This document shows, piece by piece, positions 1 to 8,847 of a DNA stretch of 64,000 bases. Both the position numbers and the translations under genes were made by a program. Below the pieces are notes generated by a model that searched no databases, was not told the DNA's origin, and saw only the letters and a list, made by a program, of their open reading frames with translations. The stretch lies in assembly GCA_020723285.1 (NCBI GenBank), contig DYJE01000004.1, positions 1-64,000 on the forward strand, in the 5' to 3' direction. The stretch's first letter is position 1, and each line of letters opens with the position of its first letter. Origin of the DNA: Desulforapulum autotrophicum (GTDB lineage Bacteria; Desulfobacterota; Desulfobacteria; Desulfobacterales; Desulfolunaceae).

Positions 1-15
1 AATATGTTACACAGT

Positions 16-31
16 TAATTATGCATAATTA
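16..31. repeat. Perfect 16-bp AT-rich palindrome
   Basis: TAATTATGCATAATTA reads identically on both strands. It lies just beyond the point where the SNF2 remnant stops matching its family, so it could be a regulator site or a scar at the edge of the degraded gene. Its function is unknown. Confidence 0.4.
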
Positions 32-43
32 TGGAGGCAACTG

Positions 44-727
44 TTAAAGAAAAGTCAGGGTGATCTCCGTTTTCTGCGGAAGCTCTTCCAGTACCTGGGT
101 TTTAATGCGACGCAATGTAAAGGGCCGGATCAAGTTCCTCAGGCTTCCGGCGGCTTCCTTGTCCTTGTTTTTTTCGATGGGAACGGCGTCCGAGAACCTT
201 GTCTTTCGCGATTTCCGGGACAGTGATCCCTTTTTCACCCAGGATGTCCCTGATTTTCATCTGGTCGTCGGTCAGGGTGGTGACCTTGTGCCTTCCGGGG
301 GCCTCCTTTTCGATGAAAGACCGGCTGTTCGAATCGCCGCCGGAAAAGGCTATGTGGTAGGAAACCCTGGTCTTTTTCACCCGGAGGCTGGGAACTCCCT
401 TCACCACGTCGACGGGAATTCCGCCCTCAGGCTCCGTAAAAACGAAGGGGTGGCCCACCAGGGCCGGAAGGGCTTTGTCAAAATCGAAGAAGCACTGGGA
501 ATAGCCATAGTCCCTGTCCATGCTGAGGCACAGGGCGATGGTCTTGTCCTGGGCGTCATGCAATCCGGGTAGTCTTTTTCATAAAGGCGTTTCAGGCTCA
601 CAGCCCGTCCTTTGTTCCACTGTCTCCTTACCTCTTTTTTCTGTTCAACGGGGGTGAGGATTGTTTCTCCGTACTGTTCAAGACAAAGGTGCCAGGTCAT
701 CCGGCTTGACGTTTCGGCGCATTCCAT
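44..727 (-). pseudogene. SNF2-family helicase remnant, frameshifted and internally deleted
   Basis: Three consecutive minus-strand reading frames carry pieces of one bacterial SNF2/Swi2 helicase (COG0553 type). The first (to about 563) has the pre-helicase segment including SLKRLYEKDYPDC. A frameshift at that cysteine leads to the second, with KALPALVGHPFVF, VDVVKGVPSL and GEKGITVPEIAKDKVL. Near 180-190 the frame changes again and the sequence jumps straight to PIEKNKDKEAAGSLRNLI and PFTLRRIKTQVLEELPQKTE, which belongs between the two helicase lobes. Lobe 1 with its Walker A and DEAD-like motifs is therefore missing, and lobe 2 is cut off after the KTE motif by a stop at 44-46. The gene cannot give a working ATPase. 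The family and its decay are clear; the original role is not. Confidence 0.8.
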
Positions 728-810
728 GGCAAGGCCGTTATAGCGGTTTTTGAGGGTCTGATTGAATGCGGACTGGAATCAGTGCCGGGCGCGAGCCCGG
801 ACGGCTGACT

Positions 811-847
811 GCATCATGCCCCGGAAAATCGACACGGAGCATGATGC
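811..847. repeat. Inverted repeat between helicase remnant and preP
   Basis: GCATCATGC (811-819) and GCATGATGC (839-847) are exact 9-bp inverted arms around a 19-nt loop. A second small palindrome, CCGTCCGGACGG, lies at 873-884. They sit just 3' of the minus-strand peptidase gene and might end its transcript, but no T-run follows. No gene is visible between 728 and 904. Confidence 0.3.
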
Positions 848-904
848 GTACTCGACTGGCAGGTTTATACGGCCGTCCGGACGGAAAAGGCCGGTGAAAC
901 GGGT

Positions 905-3889
905 CTATATCTTGTGAATCTCAAGGGGCCGGTCCGGCATCTTGGCATTGGATTCATTCAGCTTGTCCTCCCCTGAAATCACCGCGACGGAGATTTTTTC
1001 AGGGTCTCTCGTGAAATACCTGGTGACGACGGCTGAAAGATCGTGCTTTGTCAGTTTCAGCAAGCCTTTTTTATAATCCAGGCGCAGGGTGTCGGTGAGA
1101 GCCACGATGTCTCTGTAAAACGCCTTTCGGGCTGACGGGCCGGGTGTGTCGGGCTTGTCGATTCCTGAGCAGACCTGGAGAATGGCTTCGCTGACATCTT
1201 CATCGGTGATGGGGTTTTCACGCAGAAACCGCCCGGCTTCCTCGAAAACCTGGAGGGTGGTGACGATGTGCGGATCTCTGTAGGAGCCCATGCTGAACAC
1301 GCCGTCCTCTGCATTGTAGATGGCGAATCCGCCGTAAGCCCCTCCTTTTTCACGGATTTCCCTGTGCAGGTAGCCGGAACGGAGAATTTTAGCGATCACC
1401 GAAAGCGCCGGGGCATCGGGATGGTTCAGGGGAGGGACTTTCATGGATTCGGCCACGAAGGACACAGCGCTGTTGGTGCTCCAGCCTTCGCGGATGATCG
1501 GCGCTTCTGCCGCTGGGCCAAAGCCGTCGGACCGGGCGATGTTCGTCCCTGAAACGGCGAAAGCCTGTGACAGGGTTTCAATCCCGGACGCCGAGGCCAT
1601 GAGGGCTTCTTCCTCGCCCACCAGGGCGAAACGGAAGTTGTCCGGTTTGAACACACAGGCGGCAAGGCGGCTGAAAGCACTGACCAGCTCGTCCAGGGCC
1701 TGTTTTTCCTGGGCCGGATCAGCCACGCGGTCCGCCAGAGCTTTGATCTGGCGGATCTGGGTCACGCCGTTCCAGAGCTCGTTGAGGCCGCAGGTCGGTG
1801 AAAAATTCCGGCCAGCCAGTGAAATGGCCAGCATATGCCCGTTCTGGACCACTCCGGATTCAAGGCCTGCCCGGTACTCCATCAGCAGGCTTTTCAGACG
1901 GTCCTGATCGGAAAAATCATAGTCAAAGGCGCATTCTTTGATCAGGTCGAAAAAGGGCGTGATGTTGCGGTTCAGGCATTTGCCGTTGAAGGATACGAAG
2001 GGAAGGAAACCTTGTGACGGGGCGTAACTTGTCCGTACATGGCAGTCCAGTCCGATGCCCCCGGAAACGGCGGAAATGGCCCGGGCAAGGGAAACGTAAT
2101 CCCTTTTTTTCGTTCCCAGCCGGGTGAACGAGGTGCAGAAAAAGGGCAGCAGATAAAGAAGATCACCGGGGAGGCCGGAGAGACCCGCCGCCGAGACAAG
2201 GTACAGGATGCCCGATGTGGGCTTCCGGTAGCAGGTGGCGGGAATGGTGTCGAAGGGTCCGTCCGGGTGGACCGACGTCACGTCGGGGGGGACATCCGCC
2301 ACCTGGACGGTGGGGAGGCAGGACAGGTCCTCCTCCGCGGCCTGTAAAGACTCAAGGAGCTGATTTTCCGTGCGGATGGCTTCGATATCCGACGGGGTGA
2401 GCCGCTGTCTGATCGCTTCGAGTTCATCTTGAACCCGCTGTTTTTCCAGGTCTTCCTTGGTCTGATCCGGAGCCAGGGTGAAACGAACACAGTGGGGGTT
2501 GTCAATGAAATAGTGGCGGATGCGTTCTTCAAAAAAACGGCCTCTGTCCATCTCCGCCTTCAGTCTTTCGAGATCCTCGTCCAGCCGGAGGGCGTTTACC
2601 GGATCTCCGCCATGAAACCAGGGGCCTGAAATGCCGAGAAGGACTTTGATGCCGTAGGGGTAAGGTGTGTTGGTCCTTTCTTTGCGGCGGAATTCGATCT
2701 GATGGATGGCCGTGCTGATCAGTTCGTCTTCCACGCCGTTTTCCACAAGCTCCGCCAGAGTCTTGCGGATGATCGCCTCGATCCGTTCGGCATCATCTGG
2801 GTCCACGTCCTTGAGGCCGCAGGCGAAAAGAGTGTCCCTGTTTTCAGGGTCGAAACCTGTGGCGTCGCACAACGCAGACCCCAGTTTGGAATCGATGAGA
2901 GCCTTGCGAAGGGGCGAAGCTGAATTTCCGAGGAGGATATGTCCTAAAAGGGATAGGACCAGGACTTCAAAGGAATCGTTGATGTCCGCCATCAGCCACG
3001 CCAGACAGATCTGGCTTTTTTTCGACGGATTTTCACTTTTCGGGATCGGATAGGTGTACCTGGCTTTTCTCGGCTCGCTCCACCGGATTTCGGGTTTCAC
3101 TTCCGTATCGGGATCGATTTTCGTGAAACCGGATAACACGCGGCTGTCGATGAAAGCCAGGTGGTCCTCAAGGGGCAGGTTGCCGTAAGTGTAGAAATAG
3201 GCGTTGCTGGGGTGGTAATGGGTGTGGTGGAAATGTTTGAGCTGCTCCCAGGTAAGGTTCGGGATGTCTGCGGGATCTCCCCCGGAATTCCAGCCGTAGG
3301 TGCTGGTGGGGTAAAGGGCGTTCAGCAGATATCTCCCCATGACCTGACTGGCTGAACTCATGGCCCCTTTCATTTCATTGTACACCACCCCTTTGTAGGC
3401 CAGAGAACCGTCGTCTTCCACATCGAGCCGGTGGCCTTCCTGTTTAAAGGACAGTTCGTCGATTTTTGGGAAGAACGCCGCGTCAAGATAGACATCCATC
3501 AGATTGTAGAAGTCTTTCCGGTTCTGCGTGGAAAAGGGATACATGGTCCAGTCGGAAGAGGTGAAGGCGTTCATGAACGTGTTGAGACTTCTCTTGATCA
3601 TGGAAAAAAAAGGATCGCGGACCGGAAATTTTTTTGAGCCGCAGAGCACCGTGTGTTCCAAAATATGGGCAACGCCCGTGGAATCCCTGGGGACGGTTTT
3701 GAAAGCCACGCTGAACGTGTTTTCTTCGTCATGATTTCCGATATGGATGTGCTTCGCACCGGTTTTGATGTGTTCGAGTTCGTAGTAGTACGATTCCAGC
3801 TCATGAAGTTTTTCAACCCGGTTGACCTTGTAACCGGACAGGATGCTTCCTTGTTTTACATGGGGGTTGCAGGTATCGGTGTCCGTCAT
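905..3889 (-). CDS. M16C zinc metallopeptidase, presequence-protease (PreP) type
   Basis: Insulinase-superfamily peptidase that degrades unstructured peptides inside a closed chamber, 994 residues from the chosen start, the usual PreP length. The inverted zinc motif HILEH (H75, E78, H79 from this start) and the distal zinc glutamate in NEMKG (about E172) are present, followed by the family segment RDPFFSMIKRSLNTFMNAF. The C-terminal half contains the inactive M16 repeats, with GGAYGGFA near the end as in PreP. The reading frame is open for 24 more codons upstream, but that part is encoded by the hairpin of a terminator, so the ATG at 3889 is preferred; an ATG at 3928 is the alternative. No signal peptide is seen, so it probably acts in the cytoplasm. 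The substrate cannot be told from sequence. Confidence 0.9.
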   Translation of the reverse strand: MTDTDTCNPHVKQGSILSGYKVNRVEKLHELESYYYELEHIKTGAKHIHIGNHDEENTFSVAFKTVPRDSTGVAHILEHTVLCGSKKFPVRDPFFSMIKRSLNTFMNAFTSSDWTMYPFSTQNRKDFYNLMDVYLDAAFFPKIDELSFKQEGHRLDVEDDGSLAYKGVVYNEMKGAMSSASQVMGRYLLNALYPTSTYGWNSGGDPADIPNLTWEQLKHFHHTHYHPSNAYFYTYGNLPLEDHLAFIDSRVLSGFTKIDPDTEVKPEIRWSEPRKARYTYPIPKSENPSKKSQICLAWLMADINDSFEVLVLSLLGHILLGNSASPLRKALIDSKLGSALCDATGFDPENRDTLFACGLKDVDPDDAERIEAIIRKTLAELVENGVEDELISTAIHQIEFRRKERTNTPYPYGIKVLLGISGPWFHGGDPVNALRLDEDLERLKAEMDRGRFFEERIRHYFIDNPHCVRFTLAPDQTKEDLEKQRVQDELEAIRQRLTPSDIEAIRTENQLLESLQAAEEDLSCLPTVQVADVPPDVTSVHPDGPFDTIPATCYRKPTSGILYLVSAAGLSGLPGDLLYLLPFFCTSFTRLGTKKRDYVSLARAISAVSGGIGLDCHVRTSYAPSQGFLPFVSFNGKCLNRNITPFFDLIKECAFDYDFSDQDRLKSLLMEYRAGLESGVVQNGHMLAISLAGRNFSPTCGLNELWNGVTQIRQIKALADRVADPAQEKQALDELVSAFSRLAACVFKPDNFRFALVGEEEALMASASGIETLSQAFAVSGTNIARSDGFGPAAEAPIIREGWSTNSAVSFVAESMKVPPLNHPDAPALSVIAKILRSGYLHREIREKGGAYGGFAIYNAEDGVFSMGSYRDPHIVTTLQVFEEAGRFLRENPITDEDVSEAILQVCSGIDKPDTPGPSARKAFYRDIVALTDTLRLDYKKGLLKLTKHDLSAVVTRYFTRDPEKISVAVISGEDKLNESNAKMPDRPLEIHKI

Positions 3890-3931
3890 GGTGTAAAGCT
3901 TCTTTCGTTTTGGAGGGTCATGGATCATGAA

Positions 3932-3975
3932 ATAAAAAGCCCGTTGCCGGATGATGCGCAAAGGGCTTTTTATTC
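3932..3975 (-). terminator. Bidirectional-looking rho-independent terminator
   Basis: AATAAAAAGCCC (3932-3943) pairs with GGGCTTTTTATT (3964-3975) in a 12-bp stem, and the loop has an inner TTGC/GCAA pairing. On the minus strand it lies just after the stop of the small gene ending at 4004 and supplies its own T-run. It also argues against starting the peptidase upstream of 3928. Confidence 0.75.
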
Positions 3976-4003
3976 GTCATAGCCGTGATTCAAAGGATTC
4001 CGA

Positions 4004-4393
4004 TCACTCGGCTTCAGGGATCATCACGTAGATACCGCGGGTTTTACGTTCGATCTTTCCGATTTTGTTCAGACGGAAAATGATATTCCTCAGTTTTTTA
4101 TCTTCAAATCCGGTCTTCGCCTGAATACGAGCAAAGTCCGCTCCCTGCCGGGAATTCTTGATGACTCTAAGAACAGCACCTGAAGCAGTCAAGTCGGATT
4201 TGTCCAGAGCTTCACTGTCAACCGCCGCGGCGACTTTCATCGTCTTGCCGCCTGATTGCTTGATAAGTTTTTCAAGACGGTCTATTTTGGCTGAAAGTTT
4301 ATCGATATCCTGTTTTGAAGGAATTTCGTAAGACTTCATGAATGCTTTGAACATGGAATCCACACTGACAGCTTTCGCTTTCTTTTTGGTCAT
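4004..4393 (-). CDS. Small lysine-rich protein with coiled coil and winged-helix-like C-terminus
   Basis: I do not recognise a named family. The ATG at 4393 is chosen because AGGAGG stands 6 nt upstream; the frame extends 16 codons further without a better site. The protein has 129 residues. A lysine-rich N-terminus (MTKKKAKAV) is followed by a short predicted coiled coil (about 25-50, DIDKLSAKIDRLEKLIKQ), a linker, and a C-terminal region of about 60 residues with the helix-helix-wing pattern of small winged-helix domains (SGAVLRVIKNSRQGADFARI, then KLRNIIFRLNKIGKIERKTRGIY). This suggests a DNA- or RNA-binding protein whose coiled coil makes it oligomeric. The function is inferred only from shape. 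Confidence 0.7.
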   Translation of the reverse strand: MTKKKAKAVSVDSMFKAFMKSYEIPSKQDIDKLSAKIDRLEKLIKQSGGKTMKVAAAVDSEALDKSDLTASGAVLRVIKNSRQGADFARIQAKTGFEDKKLRNIIFRLNKIGKIERKTRGIYVMIPEAE

Positions 4394-4868
4394 ATCTGCC
4401 TCCTGAATGTAGTGTTTTCGAAAAAATATTCTCAAATTCATTTTTCGTTGAACTGCTACTCTGGAATGCCATCTTTTGAACGTCGTCCTTTAAAGGAAGA
4501 TTTTTTAATGTGATGTCATTACAGTGATTTGTTCTAAGTTTCCTTTTGGTTTGCTGCTAAAAATGAATCTGAAATATCACTCTTGACTAAGCCTGGACTA
4601 TAAGTAACTCATTTGCAAATTAAAAGTCAAGAACGCATAAAAGAAAAAAAGCATTTTTACTATGTTTTTTTTAATGCGAAAGTTAAAAGTTAGGAAATTT
4701 AGGGTTCCGCGCACGTCAGGTTGCATGGATTGTCAAATAAATTTCATGTATTTTAACCGTGAATTATGCTATCAGACGTGCCAAAATCATACGGGGCCAT
4801 TTTTATTTTCCAAACGGTTGGGTGGACGATGAATCGGCCGGAAAATTGAATCCTTTGGAGGACAAACC
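4394..4868. other. AT-rich intergenic region, divergent upstream region
   Basis: 475 bp between the divergent winged-helix-like gene and rsmA. It is clearly AT-rich with A and T runs (4641-4690) and no convincing ORF. It must contain the promoters for both genes. I see TTGTCA near 4732 but no good -10 at the right distance, so no promoter is called. Confidence 0.5.
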
Positions 4869-5723
4869 ATGACCTCTCCCCGAACCCTTCTGGGGGCTAA
4901 CGAGCTTCATGCAAAAAAACAGCTGGGCCAGAATTTTCTCACCGATCCCTGTATTCCTGAGATGATCGTTGAAAAATCAGGCATAGGCTCAGGTGACGTT
5001 GTGTTTGAAATCGGAGCGGGACTTGGGGCTTTGACCATCCCTGCGGCCAGGGCGGCAAAAAAAGTGTATGCCCTGGAACGGGACAAAAGTCTTGTGCCGC
5101 TGCTGCAAAACGAGCTTGAAGCTGCCGGTGTGAAAGACAAGGTGGAAGTCATTCAGGGAGATATTCTCCGAATGGATCTGGCTGCCGTGGCCGGAACTCA
5201 TGAGGGGAAAATCCGGGTGATGGGCAATCTTCCCTACAACATTTCCTCTCAGATCCTCATCTGGCTCGTCCGTTCAAGGAATCTTTCGGACAAAGGCGTG
5301 TTCATGCTTCAGAAAGAGCTGGCCGACCGTATCGCGGCCCCGCCGGCCTCGAAGGATTACGGAAGGCTTTCCGCCGTGATCCAGTATTGCGCCACCGTCC
5401 GTCGTGTGATGTCCATCGGGTCGGGGCAGTTTTTCCCCAAACCCAAAGTGGATTCGGAAGTCATTGAAATTTCCTTTGAAGGCAAGCCGGACCAGGCGGC
5501 GATCGATGAGGAATTCCTGTTTCAGGTCATCAAGGCGGCCTTTGGTCAGCGGCGGAAAAACCTCAAGAACTCCCTCTCCGGCGGCCAGCTGGGCATTGAC
5601 AGCGCGATCATCATGGAAGCCCTTTCCGCCTCGTCCATTGATCACCAGAGGCGTGCCGAAACCCTCACCATAAAGGAGTTCGTCACCTTGAGCGACACCC
5701 TCGGGGCCATGCGCAACGAATAA
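4869..5723 (+). CDS. rsmA: 16S rRNA dimethyladenosine transferase (RsmA/KsgA)
   Basis: Dimethylates two adjacent adenines in the 3'-terminal hairpin of 16S rRNA during small-subunit maturation, using S-adenosylmethionine. The 284-residue product has the family opening KKQLGQNFLTD (about 16-26), the SAM-binding FEIGAGLGALT (46-56), the acidic ALERD after strand 2, GDIL (97-100) and the catalytic NLPYN (120-124). FFPKPKVDSEV and the RRKNLKN helix of the C-terminal domain also match. GGAGG lies 9 nt before the ATG. It stands alone upstream of the qrc promoter. Confidence 0.97.
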   Translation: MTSPRTLLGANELHAKKQLGQNFLTDPCIPEMIVEKSGIGSGDVVFEIGAGLGALTIPAARAAKKVYALERDKSLVPLLQNELEAAGVKDKVEVIQGDILRMDLAAVAGTHEGKIRVMGNLPYNISSQILIWLVRSRNLSDKGVFMLQKELADRIAAPPASKDYGRLSAVIQYCATVRRVMSIGSGQFFPKPKVDSEVIEISFEGKPDQAAIDEEFLFQVIKAAFGQRRKNLKNSLSGGQLGIDSAIIMEALSASSIDHQRRAETLTIKEFVTLSDTLGAMRNE

Positions 5724-5745
5724 CGCAGCGTATCATATCTTTTCC

Positions 5746-5774
5746 TTGACAGGCTGAAGAGGGACTACTATAGG
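5746..5774 (+). promoter_or_regulatory. Sigma70-type promoter of the qrc operon
   Basis: TTGACA (5746-5751), a 17-bp spacer and TATAGG (5769-5774): perfect -35 and five of six -10 positions. It leaves a leader of roughly 130 nt before qrcA. An open minus-strand frame across it (5733-5927) is not a plausible gene. Confidence 0.8.
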
Positions 5775-5914
5775 TTTTTCTTTAAAACGTTGTTGAAAAT
5801 CAAGCCACGCACAATTGAATATAAAAAATAAAAAATAACGACAGGCGGCCTCGTCAAACAGGAGCCGGTCTATCAGTGTATTTTTTTGACTAACTTTCAT
5901 GATAAGGCGGCGGT

Positions 5915-6571
5915 ATGAGTACTTCAAACCACGAGGCGGACAGCCTTGCGCCGGGGGAAGCCCCTGACAGGAAGCAGGGAGCTCCGGGCGGTGTCATCGT
6001 ATTGTTTTTCATTGTCGGCTTTGCGCTCAGCATGGCCTTCGGCTGGCTCGTCTTTCCCAAACTCCTTTATTCCGAAAAAAATCAGCCCTTCGATTTCAAT
6101 CACAAAATCCACATGGACCTGGTGGACAGCGGCTGTGAAAGCTGCCATGTCTTCAGGGAGGACGGCACCTACGCCGGTGTGCCCACCCTTGCCCAGTGTG
6201 CGGACTGCCACCAGGACGTCCAGGGGGAAAGCAAGGATGAAGAGGTCTTCGTCAACGAGTATGTGGCCAACGAAAAGGAAGTCCCCTGGCTGATCTATTC
6301 GCGCCAGCCCGATTGCGTGTTTTTCTCCCATGCGGCCCATGTGAAAATGGCGGAAATGGAGTGCAAGGAGTGTCACGGCGACATCGGAGAATCGGAAAGC
6401 CTGAAGGTTTACAGGGAAAACCGCATCACCGGTTACAGTCAGGATATCTGGGGCGAAAACATCGCCGGTATCCGGAAAAACACCTGGGACGGGATGAAGA
6501 TGACCGATTGCGGCAAGTGCCATGAGGAACGAATGGGCAGCAAGGGCCCCTGCTTCCAGTGCCATAAATAA
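5915..6571 (+). CDS. qrcA: QrcA, membrane-anchored multiheme cytochrome c of the menaquinone reductase
   Basis: Periplasmic cytochrome subunit of the Qrc complex, which takes electrons from the type I cytochrome c3 pool and feeds menaquinone reduction. The 218-residue product has one N-terminal membrane helix (about 26-48) and then a periplasmic part with five CxxCH haem sites: 74-78, 95-99, 150-154, 199-203 and 213-217. FNHKIH (61-66) and FSHAAH (137-142) supply likely axial histidines, as in class III cytochromes. QrcA of Desulfovibrio is described as hexahaem; a possible sixth attachment cysteine is C134 in CVFFSH. The start follows AAGGCGG. First gene of the operon. Confidence 0.92.
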   Translation: MSTSNHEADSLAPGEAPDRKQGAPGGVIVLFFIVGFALSMAFGWLVFPKLLYSEKNQPFDFNHKIHMDLVDSGCESCHVFREDGTYAGVPTLAQCADCHQDVQGESKDEEVFVNEYVANEKEVPWLIYSRQPDCVFFSHAAHVKMAEMECKECHGDIGESESLKVYRENRITGYSQDIWGENIAGIRKNTWDGMKMTDCGKCHEERMGSKGPCFQCHK

Positions 6572-6601
6572 TCAACGACCATCACGCTTTTGAGGAAAAA
6601 G

Positions 6602-8770
6602 ATGAAAATAGACAGACGAAGTTTTTTAGCTTTGGGACTTGGAGCAGCCGCAGGCACCGCTTTCACGCCGCTGCCCTGGAAGCTTACCGACGATGCCTCG
6701 ATCTGGACACAGAACTGGCGCTGGCTGCCCCTGCCGGAAGATGGCGATGTCACTTATGAAACCACCGCCTGCACCCTGTGCCCCGGCGGCTGCGGCATCC
6801 GGGTCCGGAAAGTGAAAGACCGCATCGTTAAAATCGAGGGGTTGCCGGAGCATCCGGTGAACCAGGGCGGAATCTGCGCTCTGGGGATTTCCGGGACGCA
6901 GATCCTTTATGGAGGAAGCCGGGTCACGTCTCCCATGCGGCGAAGCGGCGACAGGGGAAAGAATGAATGGACCCGTATCACCTGGGATGAAGCCCTGGCC
7001 GAAGTGAAAGCCCAGATCAACGCTCTGGTGGACGCGGACAAGGCCGACACCATCGCCTGCATCACCGGTTCGGACAGAGGGACGGTTCCTTTGCTTTTCA
7101 AACGTCTCCTCGCGGTTCTTGGCTCTCCCAATTTCATGACCACCGCAACCATGGAAGACAGCTACCGCGCCGTGTTTCGGAAGATGCACGGTCTTAAAGG
7201 TCCGGTGGATGTCCGTTTCGACTTTGAAAACACCGGCTTTGTCTTAAGTTTCGGCAGCGGCCTGATCGAGGGCTGGGGATCGCCTTTACGGATGATCCGG
7301 GCCGCCAACGTCTGGAAAGCCAACAAAACGCCCATGATTCAGGTGGAACAGCGTCTTTCCAATACCGCAGCATTTTCGGGCGGACTTCTGGCCGTCAATC
7401 CCGGCACCGAAGCGGATCTGGCCCTGGGGCTCTGCCATGCCATCATCTCCGGGAATCTCCATCAGGCAGGGTCGGTCAGCGGTTTCGCGGAATTCGCGAA
7501 CCTGCTCAAGCAAAAATACTCCGTGGATACCGTCGCCACTAAAACAGGCCTCAAAGCCACGGCCATTGTCGATCTGGCCCGAAAATTCGCGAACCCGGCC
7601 AGCCGGTCCGTGGCCGTCTGCGGAAGAGGCAAAGGAACGACCGCCGGTTCCATGCGGGAGTTCATGGCGGTCCATGCCCTGAACATCCTGGCCGGGCGGG
7701 TGAACGCACCGGGTGGCGTTTTCGCCGTGCCGGCTCCCGATGACATCGCCTGGGCCGGGGATACGGTCATGACCTCGGCCATTTCCGGAAAAACCCGGAT
7801 CGATGAAGCCGGAACAGGGGCCTATACCCTGGCCGATTCGCTGTTGAACCGGATTCCGTCAGGCATTGTTGAAAAAGGTGAATCCTCCATCGGCCTTCTG
7901 TTTGTTTCTGAAGCCAACCCGGTCTATACGCTGTCCGGAACAAAAAACGTTCGCAAGGCCTTCAAAAAGATACCTTACATCGTGAGCTTTGCAACCTGTC
8001 TGGACGACACCACGGCCTATGCGGACCTGATTCTTCCCAACCACAGCTACCTTGAGCGATACCAGGATGTTCCGGTGAGAGCAGGGCTTTCCAAACCCCT
8101 TGTGAACCTGACGAAACCCGTGAGCGCTCCGGTTTACGACACCCAAAACGTGGGCGACACGGTGATCAGCATCGCCAAGAGCCTGGAAGGCAGCGTGGCT
8201 GAGGCTTTTCCCTGGGAAAATTACGAAGACTGTCTGGCCAAAACCCTGGGTGGCCGATGGGAGACCCTGAAGGAAAAAGGATTCGTGGAAGGCGAGGCAA
8301 ACCCCGTTGCACTGGGAAACGTCATTTTGCCTTCAGAGATGCCTGACATCCCGGCGATCAGCGGTGACGGGAATCTCCCCCTGATCCTTCTCCCCAAAGA
8401 CTCCATGCGTTTGTGGGGCGATGCGGTGGCTGACCCGCCCTTTGCCCTTAAAATCGTTCCCGACACCGAACTCAAAGGCACGGAAACGGTGGTGGAAGTG
8501 AGTCCAAAAACAGCCGTGGCCCAGGGCCTTGAAGATGGAAAAGAGGCGGTGCTCACCACAACCCTCAAAAGCGTCACGGTGAAAGTCGCCGTTTCCGACG
8601 GGATCATGGACGGTGTGGTGGCCATTCCCCGGGGGCTTGGCCGGTCTTCGGCCGAAAAATACCTGGATGACAAAGGGGTGAACGTCTGTGAACTGATGGA
8701 ACCGCAGGAGGACAAGGTCTCGGGATTTGACGCGGTGATCGGGACACGGGCCAGCCTCAAACGGGCCTGA
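6602..8770 (+). CDS. qrcB: QrcB, molybdopterin-oxidoreductase-like subunit of Qrc
   Basis: Large periplasmic subunit of Qrc, homologous to formate dehydrogenase and polysulfide reductase catalytic chains; in characterised Qrc this subunit binds no molybdenum cofactor. The 722-residue protein opens with a twin-arginine signal (DRRSFLALGLG, about 4-14), implying export in folded form. A [4Fe-4S] site has the spacing C57-x2-C60-x3-C64-x27-C92, followed by the molybdopterin-fold domains and the C-terminal dinucleotide-binding-like barrel. A TTG at 6590 is in frame, but the ATG at 6602 sits right behind GAGGA and gives a compact signal peptide, so it is chosen. Confidence 0.92.
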   Translation: MKIDRRSFLALGLGAAAGTAFTPLPWKLTDDASIWTQNWRWLPLPEDGDVTYETTACTLCPGGCGIRVRKVKDRIVKIEGLPEHPVNQGGICALGISGTQILYGGSRVTSPMRRSGDRGKNEWTRITWDEALAEVKAQINALVDADKADTIACITGSDRGTVPLLFKRLLAVLGSPNFMTTATMEDSYRAVFRKMHGLKGPVDVRFDFENTGFVLSFGSGLIEGWGSPLRMIRAANVWKANKTPMIQVEQRLSNTAAFSGGLLAVNPGTEADLALGLCHAIISGNLHQAGSVSGFAEFANLLKQKYSVDTVATKTGLKATAIVDLARKFANPASRSVAVCGRGKGTTAGSMREFMAVHALNILAGRVNAPGGVFAVPAPDDIAWAGDTVMTSAISGKTRIDEAGTGAYTLADSLLNRIPSGIVEKGESSIGLLFVSEANPVYTLSGTKNVRKAFKKIPYIVSFATCLDDTTAYADLILPNHSYLERYQDVPVRAGLSKPLVNLTKPVSAPVYDTQNVGDTVISIAKSLEGSVAEAFPWENYEDCLAKTLGGRWETLKEKGFVEGEANPVALGNVILPSEMPDIPAISGDGNLPLILLPKDSMRLWGDAVADPPFALKIVPDTELKGTETVVEVSPKTAVAQGLEDGKEAVLTTTLKSVTVKVAVSDGIMDGVVAIPRGLGRSSAEKYLDDKGVNVCELMEPQEDKVSGFDAVIGTRASLKRA

Positions 8771-8847
8771 TACGGAAAAAAAGAGGCCGGTTTCAATCCG
8801 GTTTTCAACAACATATTTATGGATGATTATTTGCGGAAGAGGTTTCG

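Noticed and set aside
2039-2347. Gly/Arg-rich frames opposite the PreP gene
   Set aside because: Low-complexity antisense frames; the peptidase on the other strand is complete.
5733-5927. 64-residue minus-strand frame upstream of qrcA
   Set aside because: It covers the qrc promoter, has no ribosome site or similarity, and is more simply explained as leader DNA.
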